64,000 bases of DNA from Eubacterium limosum (GCF_000807675.2 NZ_CP019962.1:2170001-2234000); one strand, 5' to 3'. Shown: positions 52,460 through 63,746, counted from the stretch's first letter. Numbers and translations are program-made. Notes: a model not told the origin generated them from the letters alone.

Positions 52460-53107
52460 TTATAGGCTTCCATTTCCATCGCCAGACGGCAAAGTTTGCA
52501 TGAGGGCAAAGAAATGCTCAGGCTCCCCGGTGCTAAAGTATTCATACCAGGCTTCCAGCGTGTTTGATTGAAAAACGCCTAAATGCTCAATGATTTGTTT
52601 TGCCCACAGCAAAGCGCCGGTAGGGGCGGCAGTAATAAGATTGCCCTCCGATACAGAGGGTTTGTCGATGTAATAGCTTTGCCCCTTATAGCCGGGAGAA
52701 ACCATTTCGAGAAATCCCGGCCCATTGCTGGTATGCGGGCGCTTATCCAATAAGCCAAAGCTGGCAAGGGCAGCGGTAGCACCACAGATGGCGCACACCA
52801 TAGCGCCTGAAGCGAGAAATTCGCTTGCTTTTTCGAGGATAGCCCCATGCTTTGGGTCGTTCCAGGTGTCTGCGCCCGGCAACAGTAGCAGGCTTGTTTT
52901 ACCCACAACAATGTCCTCGATTAAGCAGTCGGGCAGGATTGTGAGCCCGCCCATTGTATGGATTGGCGCTTTAGAATAGCTTACCGTTTTGAGCGATATA
53001 CGTCGTGCGTCCTTTTTAAAAAACCGACCGGAATTCAGCTCCGAAATAACATGCCCTAATTCCCAGTCCGCCAAAGTATCAAGAACATAAACATAAATTG
53101 TAAACAT
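52460..53107 (-). CDS. DJ-1/PfpI family protein
   Basis: 215 residues. The class I glutamine amidotransferase-like fold has the nucleophile elbow AICGATAAL with the reactive Cys and the LLPGADTWND loop. Possible glyoxalase, deglycase-like or chaperone function; the substrate is unknown. Strong GGAGGA site. The divergent WYL-type regulator probably controls it. Confidence 0.9.
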   Translation of the reverse strand: MFTIYVYVLDTLADWELGHVISELNSGRFFKKDARRISLKTVSYSKAPIHTMGGLTILPDCLIEDIVVGKTSLLLLPGADTWNDPKHGAILEKASEFLASGAMVCAICGATAALASFGLLDKRPHTSNGPGFLEMVSPGYKGQSYYIDKPSVSEGNLITAAPTGALLWAKQIIEHLGVFQSNTLEAWYEYFSTGEPEHFFALMQTLPSGDGNGSL

Positions 53108-53165
53108 AAATTTCCTCCAATTTCATTGTCTTATTGATTTGTCTGCTTTTTTATTGTACCATGTC

Positions 53166-53191
53166 ATTGTTGACAACAGTGTGGCAACAAT
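53166..53191. promoter_or_regulatory. Inverted repeat between divergent genes
   Basis: ATTGTTG-N12-CAACAAT, perfect 7-base arms, between the DJ-1/PfpI gene and the WYL regulator; a TTGACA lies within it. Confidence 0.5.
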
Positions 53192-53213
53192 CGAATTGAA
53201 AGGCGGCTAACCA

Positions 53214-54146
53214 ATGAAAGTGGACAGACTTGTTAGCATTATTATGATACTTCTTGATAAAAAGCGTATCGGCGCCCAGGCGTTGGCAGATATGTTTGAG
53301 GTTTCCCCCCGCACAATCTACCGCGACGTCGACGCGATCAACATGGCGGGTATTCCTGTTCGTTCGACATCAGGAGTGGGCGGCGGCTTTGAAATCATGC
53401 CGGAATACAAGGTTGATAAAAAGGTTTTTTCGGCTGATGACCTTTCGGCCCTCCTGATGGGGCTTTCCAGTCTTTCGGGTATGGTACGGGGGGATGAGCT
53501 GGTACACGCGCTTGCCAAAGTCAGAAGTTTTATCCCAGCCGACAGAGCGAAAGACATTGAATTAAAAGCAAATCAAATAAACATAGACCTGAGTCTGTGG
53601 ATGGGGAACGGGAACATACAGTCAAACCTGGAAATTATCAAAGCCGCTATGCAGGAAAGCAGGCTTCTGACCTTTGAATATATAGCGCATCATGGAAACA
53701 AAACCGCTCGAACCGCCGAGCCATATCAGCTTGTATTAAAAAGCAGTCATTGATATTTACAAGGGTATTGCCACAAAAGAGAGGCTTACCGCTTATTCAG
53801 GCTATCCCGCATGTCAAACCTGCAAATGCAGGAGGAAACTTTTACACCACGAAAGTATCAAAAACCACAGCTGGATTTTGATAATATTCTGACGAATATG
53901 CAAACAAAAATCAAAATCCGTATTCATAAATCTGTGATGGACAGGGTACTTGATTTTTGCGCCTATGAAGATTTTTTACCAGATGGTGACGCGCACTATA
54001 TTGTCAGCTTCCCTTTCATAGAGAACGAATACCACTACGGTATTCTGTTTAGCTTTGGGGATAAATGCGAGTGCTTAGAGCCGCCGCATGTCCGCGCGGA
54101 AATGAAGCGCAGAATACAGGAGATAGCGATGATATATGAAGGCTAG
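53214..54146 (+). pseudogene. YafY-type HTH-WYL regulator interrupted by in-frame TGA
   Basis: One continuous frame of 310 codons is broken only by TGA at 53751-53753. The first part (179 residues) has the HTH_11 domain (IGAQALADMFEVSPRTIYRDVDAI) and the start of the WYL domain. After the TGA the same frame reads YLQGYCHKREAYRLFRLSRM and continues to a normal C-terminal WCX domain. Family members have Trp at this place (SSHWY), so a TGG-to-TGA change explains it. A distal ATG (53811) has no ribosome site. It may be a true pseudogene, read through at low level, or a sequencing error. Confidence 0.85.
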
Positions 54147-54187
54147 CAGGCTGTCGCGCATGACAAGCCAAACAAACATGTAAAACG

Positions 54188-54213
54188 AAAAAACAGCGCA
54201 GACAAAGCTGCGC
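54188..54213 (-). terminator. Terminator of the low-complexity membrane gene
   Basis: On the minus strand: GCGCAG / CTGCGC stem, 6-base loop, then TG and T6. Confidence 0.8.
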
Positions 54214-54271
54214 CGTTTCCCGAAAACAATACCCATACTGTTTTATAAATGCCGCCCTGAGGCCCTGTTTT

Positions 54272-55156
54272 TTATTCGCTTTCTCCGTCCGCAGTGGGTG
54301 AGGGGAGAATGGAATTGATGGCGTCTTTGATGAAGTTGGAGCCGCCGCCGGCGTCAGAGCCACTGTCTGTGCCACTTCCCGGAGAGGTCGTGGTGCTGCT
54401 GTCCGAGTTCGTGCTGGGGGTTGCAGACGGCGTGGCAGACGGGCTGGGACTGCTGTTTTTCTGATTGTTGATGAGCCTTGTAATCTGGGACTGCCCATTT
54501 TGGAGCCAGCTGTTAATGGTCTCCTGGTTGATCCCTGTGTTGATGCCAAAAAGTCCGAGCCAGATCAGCAGTGTGTAGAGTACGGCGATCAAGGTTAAAA
54601 GGATTCTTGGAATCAGCCCAAACTTTTTATAGCAGTACATTAGGAAAATGCCGAGCGGGGGTACAAGCACCAGCATGAGCAGGATGAACCAGGTGCGGGC
54701 ATAAAAGGGATCACCCGAACGTCTGCCGCCGGGCATACGAAGCCCGCGCCCGCCGGAACGGCCCTTTTTACCGCGCTTGCCCTTGTTGCCCTGGCTGCCG
54801 GAATTACCGTCATCCGCCTCGGCTTCTCCCTCGTCCGCATAGCGGCTGCTCCCTGCGCGGCTGTCACGTCTGCCGGAACGGCTTTCACCATTGCCACCGC
54901 CCTGCATAACCCGGGCCACCGAGGATTTAAACTGGTCGATCAGCGCCTTGTCGGAGGCGTCGATTTCCAGTCGTACCCGTCCGTCGTTCTGTATCAGAAA
55001 ATTAATATCGAGATAACCGTTCTCGCCGATATCAGCGGCGAGGCGGTCAAAATGTTCATCCACCTCCACGCGCTCAAAGCCCGCGTTCCAGAGTGCCTCC
55101 TCAGAAGCGTCAATCCAGTCGTCCAGACTGCCTCTGGCAGATAAATTTTCACGCAT
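54272..55156 (-). CDS. Hypothetical two-helix membrane protein with low-complexity regions
   Basis: 294 residues, start after AGAGGTGA. A folded N-terminal part (1-80, beginning MRENLSARGSLDDWIDASEEAL) is followed by a Gly/Arg/Ser-rich linker, two hydrophobic helices (about 155-175 and 185-205), and a Ser/Thr/Pro/Gly-rich tail likely outside the cell. No family recognised. Confidence 0.7.
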   Translation of the reverse strand: MRENLSARGSLDDWIDASEEALWNAGFERVEVDEHFDRLAADIGENGYLDINFLIQNDGRVRLEIDASDKALIDQFKSSVARVMQGGGNGESRSGRRDSRAGSSRYADEGEAEADDGNSGSQGNKGKRGKKGRSGGRGLRMPGGRRSGDPFYARTWFILLMLVLVPPLGIFLMYCYKKFGLIPRILLTLIAVLYTLLIWLGLFGINTGINQETINSWLQNGQSQITRLINNQKNSSPSPSATPSATPSTNSDSSTTTSPGSGTDSGSDAGGGSNFIKDAINSILPSPTADGESE

Positions 55157-55280
55157 TTATTTTCACCTCTGATTTTATTGAATATTTCACAGTGCTTTTT
55201 ATTATACAATGGAAAACTTAAATAATCGGGGATAAAACCCGCTTTTGTTTAAAAAAACAGGGACTGGTCCAGAGAGCATA

Positions 55281-55316
55281 AAAAAAGACGGCGTGTCGTT
55301 TTGGCACGCCATCTCA
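55281..55316 (-). terminator. Terminator of the lysine operon (repeat copy 1)
   Basis: On the minus strand: a GGCGTG / CACGCC hairpin followed by T6. The 30-base hairpin sequence (55287-55316) is repeated with one mismatch at 55552-55581. Confidence 0.8.
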
Positions 55317-55581
55317 GGCTGTTGAGGAAGTGACGCAGCCCCGATACTGCGTCTTTTATCCAGACAAGAAAAAAGGTCCAGGCGCTGAGTAAACGGCCGG
55401 GATTCATAACGATTTACTCGAGCAGCCGGACATTGCCGATATAAAACATCAACCTTAGTGAAGAAGATACAGGTGTTGGGGCAGTGCCTGCAGGACGCTT
55501 TTTTCTTTCTTAGGTAAAAGGCTTCGTCTCTTAGGTTTTCTGACACTTTGAGACGGCGTGTCGTTTTGGAACGCCATCTCA
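55287..55581. repeat. Direct repeat of a terminator hairpin around a structured spacer
   Basis: Copies at 55287-55316 and 55552-55581 match at 29 of 30 bases. The spacer in this 433-base gene-free stretch holds a bulged stem (55376-55431, followed on the minus strand by T6) and a 7-bp hairpin GACGCAG/CTGCGTC (55332-55353). An open frame across it (minus strand) has no ribosome site or recognisable protein. Confidence 0.7.
55376..55431 (-). terminator. Additional minus-strand terminator in the spacer
   Basis: GTCC-GGC-GCT-GAGTAAA pairs with TTTACTC-AGC-GCC-GGAC through small bulges; CTTTTTT follows on the minus strand. Confidence 0.6.
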
Positions 55582-55589
55582 AAGCTGTT

Positions 55590-56081
55590 TCAGTCCTCCA
55601 GGTCAAAGGCCTCTTTCGTGGCCGCGACCGCTTTCTCGGTATCCTCGATCTTGATGATGCAGGAGATACGGATTTCGGAGGTGGTGATCATTAGAATCTG
55701 GACGTCATTGTCGGCCAGCACCTGGAAGAATTTGGCGGCGACCCCGGACTGGGTGCGCATGCCAATGCCTGAGACGGACAGGCGTGTAATATCCTTATTG
55801 ATGGTGATTTTAATTTCAGGGTATTCCTCGCCAAGGGCGTTTACGATGTCCTTGACCTTCTCCAGGTCGCGCTCGAGGACAATAAAGGAAACGTCAAAGG
55901 CGTTTTTGACCGGCGCGGTCTGGGTGATGATATCGACATTGACGTCGGCGTCTGACAGCTCGCTGAGGCAGCGGGTCAGGATAATGGAATTGACCGGCAC
56001 TTTCTTCAGCGAGATCATGAGGTTTTTGTGGTCAACGGTCAGGCCGTCAACACTGTGGCTCTCCATATAGGTGGTCGTCAT
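55590..56081 (-). CDS. Standalone ACT-domain paralogue of aspartokinase regulatory region
   Basis: 163 residues. It aligns along nearly its whole length with the C-terminal ACT pair of the LysC encoded just upstream (shared: GIGMR-QSGVAAKFFQ-LADN, MITTSEIRISC, DIITQTAPV/DMISQTAPV). No kinase domain is present. TAGGAGG, which includes the lysC stop, precedes its ATG by 6 bases. It could act as a beta-like regulatory subunit of LysC or as a separate lysine/threonine sensor. Last gene of the lysine operon. Confidence 0.88.
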   Translation of the reverse strand: MTTTYMESHSVDGLTVDHKNLMISLKKVPVNSIILTRCLSELSDADVNVDIITQTAPVKNAFDVSFIVLERDLEKVKDIVNALGEEYPEIKITINKDITRLSVSGIGMRTQSGVAAKFFQVLADNDVQILMITTSEIRISCIIKIEDTEKAVAATKEAFDLED

Positions 56082-56090
56082 AAGGGCCTC

Positions 56091-57305
56091 CTACAGGTCG
56101 AACGCGTCGGCGGTGGCCATGACAGCCGTATCCCGCAGTTCGGATGGAATCACGCAGGAAATGCGGATTTCAGAGGTTGTGATCATGAGCATGGGGATAT
56201 TGTTGTCGGCCAAAAGCTGGAAGAATTTGGCCGCAACGCCGGACTGGCTGCGCATGCCGATGCCCACAACAGAAAGCTTGGAGATTTCCTTGTTGATGTC
56301 CATTTCCACCTGAGGGTATTTTTCCATGAAATCATACAGGATCTTCCGCAGCTCGGACAGATCCTCGATGGGGGCGGAAAAGGAAATGTTGATCGCGCCG
56401 TAGACCGGAGCGGTCTGGCTGATCATGTCGATGTTGATGCTTTTTTTAGCCAGGTCTGAGAAGAACTGGGCTGTAATGTTCATATCAAAGGGAACGTTCT
56501 TGAGAGACACCATCAGCTCGTCGTTGTCGATGGCGAGGCCGGTAATGGCCTGCTGTTCCATAGGGCTCATGTTGCTGTCACCTTCCTTAATGAGAGTACC
56601 GGGCACGTCGTGAATACTGGATGCCACATAGATTTCCGCGTTGTACTTGCTGCCCAGCTCGATGGCGCGGGCGTGCATGACGCCTGCGCCCAGGCTGGCC
56701 ATTTCCAGCATTTCGTCAAAGCTTACTGTGCTCAGCTTTTTAGCCGGCGGGTACAGCCGCGGGTCCACACCGTAGATGCCGTCCACATCGGTGTAGATTT
56801 CGCAGGGGCATTCCAACACACAGGACAGGGCAACCGCGCTGGTGTCAGAGCCGCCCCGGCCCAGGGTGGTGATATCGTCATTTTCATTAACCCCCTGGAA
56901 ACCTGCGATAATAACGATCTTGCCGTCGTTTAGGGCATCCTCGATTTTCCGGGTTTCAATATCCATGATCCGGGATTTCCCGTGGTGGCCCATAGTGTGG
57001 ACGCCCACCTGGGGGCCGGTAAAGGAGATTGCGTCGTAGCCCATGGCGTTGAGGGCCATGGACAGCATGGAGATCGAGACCTGCTCGCCGGTCGCTAACA
57101 GCATATCCAGCTCACGTCTCGGCGGCGCGTCGCTGATGGAGTAAGCCATTTTGATGAGCTCGTCGGTGCTTTTGCCCATGGCAGAAACCACCACGACCAT
57201 CTGATTGCCTTCTTCTCTTTTTTTAATAATACGTCTTGCGACATTTTTAATACGGTCGATGGTCCCCATGGAGGTACCGCCGTATTTTTGGACAATGATG
57301 CTCAT
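56091..57305 (-). CDS. lysC: Aspartate kinase
   Basis: 404 residues, first step of the aspartate family: ATP-dependent phosphorylation of aspartate. Kinase domain with KYGGTSMG at the N-terminus and GRGGSDTSAVAL; two C-terminal ACT domains give allosteric control. GAGGTTAGG site. Co-transcribed with dap genes 7 bases upstream, consistent with a lysine-dedicated isozyme. Confidence 0.96.
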   Translation of the reverse strand: MSIIVQKYGGTSMGTIDRIKNVARRIIKKREEGNQMVVVVSAMGKSTDELIKMAYSISDAPPRRELDMLLATGEQVSISMLSMALNAMGYDAISFTGPQVGVHTMGHHGKSRIMDIETRKIEDALNDGKIVIIAGFQGVNENDDITTLGRGGSDTSAVALSCVLECPCEIYTDVDGIYGVDPRLYPPAKKLSTVSFDEMLEMASLGAGVMHARAIELGSKYNAEIYVASSIHDVPGTLIKEGDSNMSPMEQQAITGLAIDNDELMVSLKNVPFDMNITAQFFSDLAKKSINIDMISQTAPVYGAINISFSAPIEDLSELRKILYDFMEKYPQVEMDINKEISKLSVVGIGMRSQSGVAAKFFQLLADNNIPMLMITTSEIRISCVIPSELRDTAVMATADAFDL

Positions 57306-57312
57306 CGGAAAC

Positions 57313-58044
57313 CTAACCTCTCAAATCGTCGAGTAATTCGGTTTTATCCTCGGTTTTTTCGTCCTTGTCTTTAATGACCTTGGCAGGGGAGCCTGCGGCC
57401 ACAACGCCGGCAGGGATATCCTCTGTCACTACCGAACCAGCGGCAACCACAGCGCCCTTACCGATTTTGACGCCCTCAAGGATAACGGCGTTGGCCCCGA
57501 TCAGAACTTCGTCCTCAATGATGACCGGCTGTTTTGACGGTGGCTCAAGCACGCCGGCAACCACAGCACCCGCCCCGATATGGCAGTTCTTGCCAATGGT
57601 AGCACGCGCGCCCAGCACAGCGTTCATATCAATCATGGTGCCCTCGCCCACAACCGCGCCGATATTGATCACGGCACCCATCATGACCACAGCGTTTTTG
57701 TGAATGTGCGCGCCCTCGCGGATAAAGGAGCCGGGCTCGATGCGGGCGTCCACCTCGGTTAAGTCCAGCAGCGGAATGGCCGAGTTGCGGCGGTCACATT
57801 CGATGCGGACAGAAGAGATTGAGCCTGCCTTGGCGTCCAGAAGGGCGCTGATCTCACCGGCCTCACCGATGATCATGCAGGCGGAAGGATCGCCATAATA
57901 TTCGTAGCCAGCCAGGTCGCTCGATCTCAGGTAGCCGCGGACATAGGCCTTTACCGGCGTGGATTTCTCGACGGCCTTAATGTATTTTGCGATCTGGTAT
58001 GGGTCGTTTAAATCAAATTGTTTTTTCAGTTCTTCGTTTGTCAT
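57313..58044 (-). CDS. dapH: Tetrahydrodipicolinate N-acetyltransferase
   Basis: 243 residues. An N-terminal DapH domain precedes a left-handed beta helix built of hexapeptide repeats (for example [24 protein letters not shown]). Uses acetyl-CoA, so the pathway runs through acetylated intermediates, as in Bacillus, rather than the succinyl branch. AAAGGAT site. The acetyl-DAP aminotransferase and deacetylase genes are not in the window. Confidence 0.94.
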   Translation of the reverse strand: MTNEELKKQFDLNDPYQIAKYIKAVEKSTPVKAYVRGYLRSSDLAGYEYYGDPSACMIIGEAGEISALLDAKAGSISSVRIECDRRNSAIPLLDLTEVDARIEPGSFIREGAHIHKNAVVMMGAVINIGAVVGEGTMIDMNAVLGARATIGKNCHIGAGAVVAGVLEPPSKQPVIIEDEVLIGANAVILEGVKIGKGAVVAAGSVVTEDIPAGVVAAGSPAKVIKDKDEKTEDKTELLDDLRG

Positions 58045-58064
58045 GTTAAATCCTTTCGTGTGGT

Positions 58065-58820
58065 TTAATTGTCAATCAGCATTTCCATATTGAAAAGGCC
58101 AGGAGCCTGGTCTACAAGGTATTTGGCCGCGGTCACTGCGCCGCTTGCAAAGACTTTTTTGGAGAGGGCAGTGTGGCGGATTTCGATCAGTTCATCGTTG
58201 CCGGCAAATAACACCGTGTGCTCGCCGGGGATGGTGCCGCCGCGGACGGCGTGGATGCCCAGCTCCTGGGGTTTCCGCTTACAGTCTCTGCCGTGGCGGC
58301 CAAAGGTATAGTCCTTTTTATTTTCAAGGCCGTCGTTTACCGCGTCGGCAAGGAGCAGCGCGGTGCCGCTGGGGGCGTCGGCTTTTTTATTGTGGTGTTT
58401 CTCGATAATCTCAATGTCAAAGCCGTCCTCCAGAGCACCGGCCATATCCCGCAGGGCTTTTGCCAGAAGGTTGATGCCCAGGCTCATGTTGGCTGTTCTG
58501 AAAACCGGAAATTCCTTTGAGCCGGCTTCAATATCGGCCAGGTTCGCTTCGGAGAGGCCGGTGGTGGCGATGACGATGGGGGTTCTGGTGTCTCTGGCAT
58601 AGCCAAAGACGCTGTCAAAGGCCTTGTAGTGGGAAAAGTCAATGATGACATCCGCCTTTTCCGCACACTGGCTTAAATCGGAATAGACAGGGAAGGGGGT
58701 ATCCTGATCGGTGTTGATGTCAAAACCTGCCACAATCTGGCAGTCCGGATCTTCACCGATAATGGTCTGGAGCATATGCCCCATGGCGCCGCCGACGCCG
58801 GATAAGAGTATATTTAGCAT
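58065..58820 (-). CDS. dapB: 4-hydroxy-tetrahydrodipicolinate reductase
   Basis: 251 residues, NAD(P)H-dependent reductase. Rossmann motif GVGGAMG near the N-terminus, and the active-site segment [15 protein letters not shown] with catalytic His and Lys. Third enzyme-encoding gene of the operon, 40 bases after dapA. Confidence 0.96.
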   Translation of the reverse strand: MLNILLSGVGGAMGHMLQTIIGEDPDCQIVAGFDINTDQDTPFPVYSDLSQCAEKADVIIDFSHYKAFDSVFGYARDTRTPIVIATTGLSEANLADIEAGSKEFPVFRTANMSLGINLLAKALRDMAGALEDGFDIEIIEKHHNKKADAPSGTALLLADAVNDGLENKKDYTFGRHGRDCKRKPQELGIHAVRGGTIPGEHTVLFAGNDELIEIRHTALSKKVFASGAVTAAKYLVDQAPGLFNMEMLIDN

Positions 58821-58860
58821 AGGGGAGTACCTCTTTTATTAAATTTTATGCACCGCCTTA

Positions 58861-59742
58861 TTAAAGCAGTCCGTATTCCTTCAGGGCTTCAACCAAACGC
58901 GCCTTATTGGCCTCTTCCATTTCAACCAGGGGCAGGCGCATTTCGCCGGTATCGGTGCCCAGCAGCCGCATGGCGGTTTTAACCGGGATCGGGTTGGTTT
59001 CATAGAACATGGCCAGGTTAATCAGGTTGGTGTCAAATTGCATTTTCCGCGCCTTGTCCACATCGCCGTCCATAAAGGTGGCTACCAGGTCGTGCATATC
59101 CCTTGGAATGATGTTGGCAGAAACGGAGATAATACCCTTGCCGCCCACAGAAAGGATAGGCAGGGTCTGGTCGTCGTTGCCGCTGTAAACATCCAGCTTG
59201 TCGCCGCAGGTGCGGGCAATTTCTGTGATCTGGCTGATATCGCCGCTGGCTTCCTTGACCGCCTGGACATTGGGGATCTCGGCCAGCTTCTGCATGGTGG
59301 ACACACTGATGTTGGCCCCGGTGCGGCTGGGCACATTGTAGACAATGATCGGCACCTTGATGGCGTCGGCAATGGCCTTAATGTGTACGTAAATCCCCTT
59401 CTGGGTGGATTTGTTGTAGTAGGGGTTAATGACTAAAACCGCGTCCGCACCCTGCTCCTCAGCGTATTTTGAGAGCATGATGGAGTAGGCGGTATCATTA
59501 CTGCCGGTACCGGCAATGTAGGGAACGCGTCCGGCGATATGTTCGCCGGCAACCCGCAGCAGATCAAGATGCTCCTGATCGGTGAGGGTTGAGGTCTCGC
59601 CGGTGGTTCCGGCCACCAGAATGGCGTCGGTGCCATTTTCGATGTGCCAGTCAATGAGCTCTCTGAACCGGTCAAAATCAATCTTGTTGTCCCTGAATGG
59701 TGTGACCAGAGCCACACAGCTTCCTGTAAAAATAGTGGACAT
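58861..59742 (-). CDS. dapA: 4-hydroxy-tetrahydrodipicolinate synthase
   Basis: 293 residues, TIM barrel that condenses pyruvate with aspartate semialdehyde. Schiff-base lysine K163 (VKEASGD), proton-relay Y135 (VYNVPSRTG) and GTTGE at 45-49. AGGAGGA site. It lies 45 bases downstream of asd. Confidence 0.97.
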   Translation of the reverse strand: MSTIFTGSCVALVTPFRDNKIDFDRFRELIDWHIENGTDAILVAGTTGETSTLTDQEHLDLLRVAGEHIAGRVPYIAGTGSNDTAYSIMLSKYAEEQGADAVLVINPYYNKSTQKGIYVHIKAIADAIKVPIIVYNVPSRTGANISVSTMQKLAEIPNVQAVKEASGDISQITEIARTCGDKLDVYSGNDDQTLPILSVGGKGIISVSANIIPRDMHDLVATFMDGDVDKARKMQFDTNLINLAMFYETNPIPVKTAMRLLGTDTGEMRLPLVEMEEANKARLVEALKEYGLL

Positions 59743-59787
59743 AATAGTTCCTCCTCAGTATTTTATCCGGCGCGGGGCCGGAAAGTG

Positions 59788-60786
59788 TTAAATTAAGCCT
59801 TCTTCGATTAAGGCGAAAGCGATCTGTACCGCGTTGGCAGCTGCGCCCTTGCGGATGTTGTCGGCAACACACCAGAAGTTGATGCCGTTGTCGATGCTGA
59901 AATCGCGGCGGATACGGCCGATATAGACGTCATTGGTGCCTTCGGCTTCACGGGCCAGCGGGTAAACATTGTTGGCAGGGTCATCTCTCAGGACACAGCC
60001 TGGTGCGTCCTTGAAAAGGGCCTTGACATCCTCGATTTCAAAAGACTTTTTGGTTTCAACGTTAATGCTTTCGGAATGGCCGTAGTAAACCGGAACACGC
60101 ACTGTGGTAGCGGTCACCCGGATATTGTCGTCATGCATGATCTTGTGGGTTTCGTTGACCATTTTCATTTCTTCCTTGGTATAGCCGTTGTCCAGAAAAT
60201 CGTCGATATGGGGCAGGCAGTTGTAGGCGATGGGGTGTGGGTAAAACTGGTTTTCGGCGCCCTTTACGCCTTCCTCCAGATCCTTGTAGCCCTTGACGCC
60301 AGAGCCGGAAACGGCCTGGTAGGTAGAGTAGACGATACGGTCGATCCCGTATTTGTCATAGATGGGCTTTAAGGCGACCATGGCCTGGATGGTAGAGCAG
60401 TTTGGGTTGGCAATGATGTTTTTATGTCCTTTTAAGTCCTCTGGATTTACCTCCGGCACAACCAGCGGCACTTCCGGGTCCATGCGCCAAGCAGAGCTGT
60501 TGTCAATGACAATAACGCCTCTCTTGGCAGCGGCAGGGGCAAAGCGTTCGCTGGTGCTGCCGCCGGCAGAGAACAGGGCAATATCAATATCCTTGTCAAA
60601 GGCCTCGTCGCAGAGCTCCTCAACCACGTATTCTTTATCGCCGAATTTGACGGTTTTACCCTTGGAGCGGGCAGAAGCCATAGGATATAAATTATTCACT
60701 GGAAATTTCATTTCTTCCAGTACCTGAAGCATTTTTTGACCGACCATGCCAGTGGCGCCGACCACAGCAACGTTGTATGATTTCAT
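59788..60786 (-). CDS. asd: Aspartate-semialdehyde dehydrogenase
   Basis: 332 residues, NADPH-dependent reduction of aspartyl phosphate. N-terminal GATGMVGQ motif and catalytic C130 in NPNCSTIQ. First gene after the lysine riboswitch, with AAGGAGG before the ATG, so the riboswitch terminator governs the whole operon. Confidence 0.96.
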   Translation of the reverse strand: MKSYNVAVVGATGMVGQKMLQVLEEMKFPVNNLYPMASARSKGKTVKFGDKEYVVEELCDEAFDKDIDIALFSAGGSTSERFAPAAAKRGVIVIDNSSAWRMDPEVPLVVPEVNPEDLKGHKNIIANPNCSTIQAMVALKPIYDKYGIDRIVYSTYQAVSGSGVKGYKDLEEGVKGAENQFYPHPIAYNCLPHIDDFLDNGYTKEEMKMVNETHKIMHDDNIRVTATTVRVPVYYGHSESINVETKKSFEIEDVKALFKDAPGCVLRDDPANNVYPLAREAEGTNDVYIGRIRRDFSIDNGINFWCVADNIRKGAAANAVQIAFALIEEGLI

Positions 60787-60815
60787 CGAGAAATCCTCCT
60801 TTGATTAAATATAAT

Positions 60816-60841
60816 AAAAAAAGCCAGTAAAGATACCAGCT
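60816..60841 (-). terminator. Riboswitch expression-platform terminator
   Basis: On the minus strand: AGCTGGTA / TACTGGCT stem with GU pairs, loop TCTT, then T6-7, about 30 bases before the asd start codon. Confidence 0.8.
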
Positions 60842-60933
60842 ATAAAATTGCAAAAAGTTACAGATTCCGGAAAACGCAAAAGCCCTGGGGGCCAGAGTCC
60901 GGAAGGACTAAAATGTATCGAGTTTGCAGTTTT

Positions 60934-61092
60934 GACAGCACTCCATCTTTCGATGACAGTATTATTGTTCTTCACAATAACCCCAGGAAGCCGGCTGACA
61001 GTACCGGACCCTTCGGCGTTTTTCCCTTTGGCCGCCATTCCTCTTACCCTGTCGTAATCCTGGCAGTTACTCTTTAAAAACGCGCCTCTATC
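60934..61092 (-). ncRNA. Lysine riboswitch (L-box)
   Basis: Read on the minus strand it carries the L-box core in order: AGAGGCGCG (61089-61081), AAGAGTA (61074-61068), AGAGGAAT, CGCCGAAGGG (near 61018-61008), CCTGGGG and ACTGTCAT...GTGCTGTC at the end. These match the known aptamer, such as the T. maritima example, in sequence and spacing. With lysine bound, the downstream terminator should form and switch off asd-dapA-dapB-dapH-lysC-ACT. Confidence 0.93.
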
Positions 61093-61116
61093 TTTACTTA
61101 TTAGTTTGTAATCCCT

Positions 61117-61125
61117 ATTGTACCA
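61117..61125 (-). promoter_or_regulatory. Extended -10 promoter of the lysine operon
   Basis: On the minus strand: TGGTACAAT, about 25-30 bases before the aptamer; the -35 is poor. Confidence 0.5.
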
Positions 61126-61199
61126 GATGTATACAGGAAAAGAAACAGAAAAATTTAAAATAATGTAAAATTTGCAGACATTATTTTCATAAAAAAAGC

Positions 61200-61228
61200 T
61201 TGACAGATTCTTAACAGTGCCGTATGAT
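61200..61228 (+). promoter_or_regulatory. Promoter of the PTS gene
   Basis: TTGACA (61200-61205), 17 bases, TATGAT (61223-61228). Confidence 0.8.
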
Positions 61229-61255
61229 AGTGGTAGTTAAATAATTTGTACCGAT

Positions 61256-61283
61256 GGTGTGTTACTGGTTATGCAGGCATTAA
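61256..61283 (+). promoter_or_regulatory. RAT antiterminator site (GlcT/LicT type)
   Basis: The core TGTTACTGGTTATGCAGGCA closely follows the ribonucleic-antiterminator pattern of ptsG/bgl leaders (GTTACTG...CAGGCA). Its 3' end runs into the 5' arm of the next hairpin, so binding of a CAT-domain protein would prevent termination. Confidence 0.8.
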
Positions 61284-61313
61284 CTGTCAAAGAACTGTTT
61301 GTTACAGTTTTTT
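61282..61313 (+). terminator. Leader terminator controlled by the RAT
   Basis: AACTGT (61282-61287 or 61293-61298) can pair with ACAGTT (61304-61309), followed by T4. Two alternative 5' arms, one overlapping the RAT. Confidence 0.7.
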
Positions 61314-61441
61314 GAGAGTTAATGACTTTTTTGTTGCCCGAAATGAGACCAGCTTATAAAATTGGGTATATAACCTGAGAAGCTTGTTATCGTTTTATCC
61401 GATAGCATTAGGTCTTTATTTCCAACATGTACAAATCCTGA

Positions 61442-63700
<2,259 letters not shown>

Positions 63701-63746
63701 GTGTATAATAGGATAGAAAGCTAAAACAAGACCATCAGCGAACGAC

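Noticed and set aside
53751-53753. TGA as selenocysteine codon in the WYL regulator
   Set aside because: Family has Trp here, no redox site is expected, and no obvious SECIS-like hairpin directly follows.
55202-55606. Minus-strand 134-residue open frame downstream of lysC
   Set aside because: No ribosome site, overlaps the ACT gene end, the repeat hairpins and terminators; composition not protein-like.
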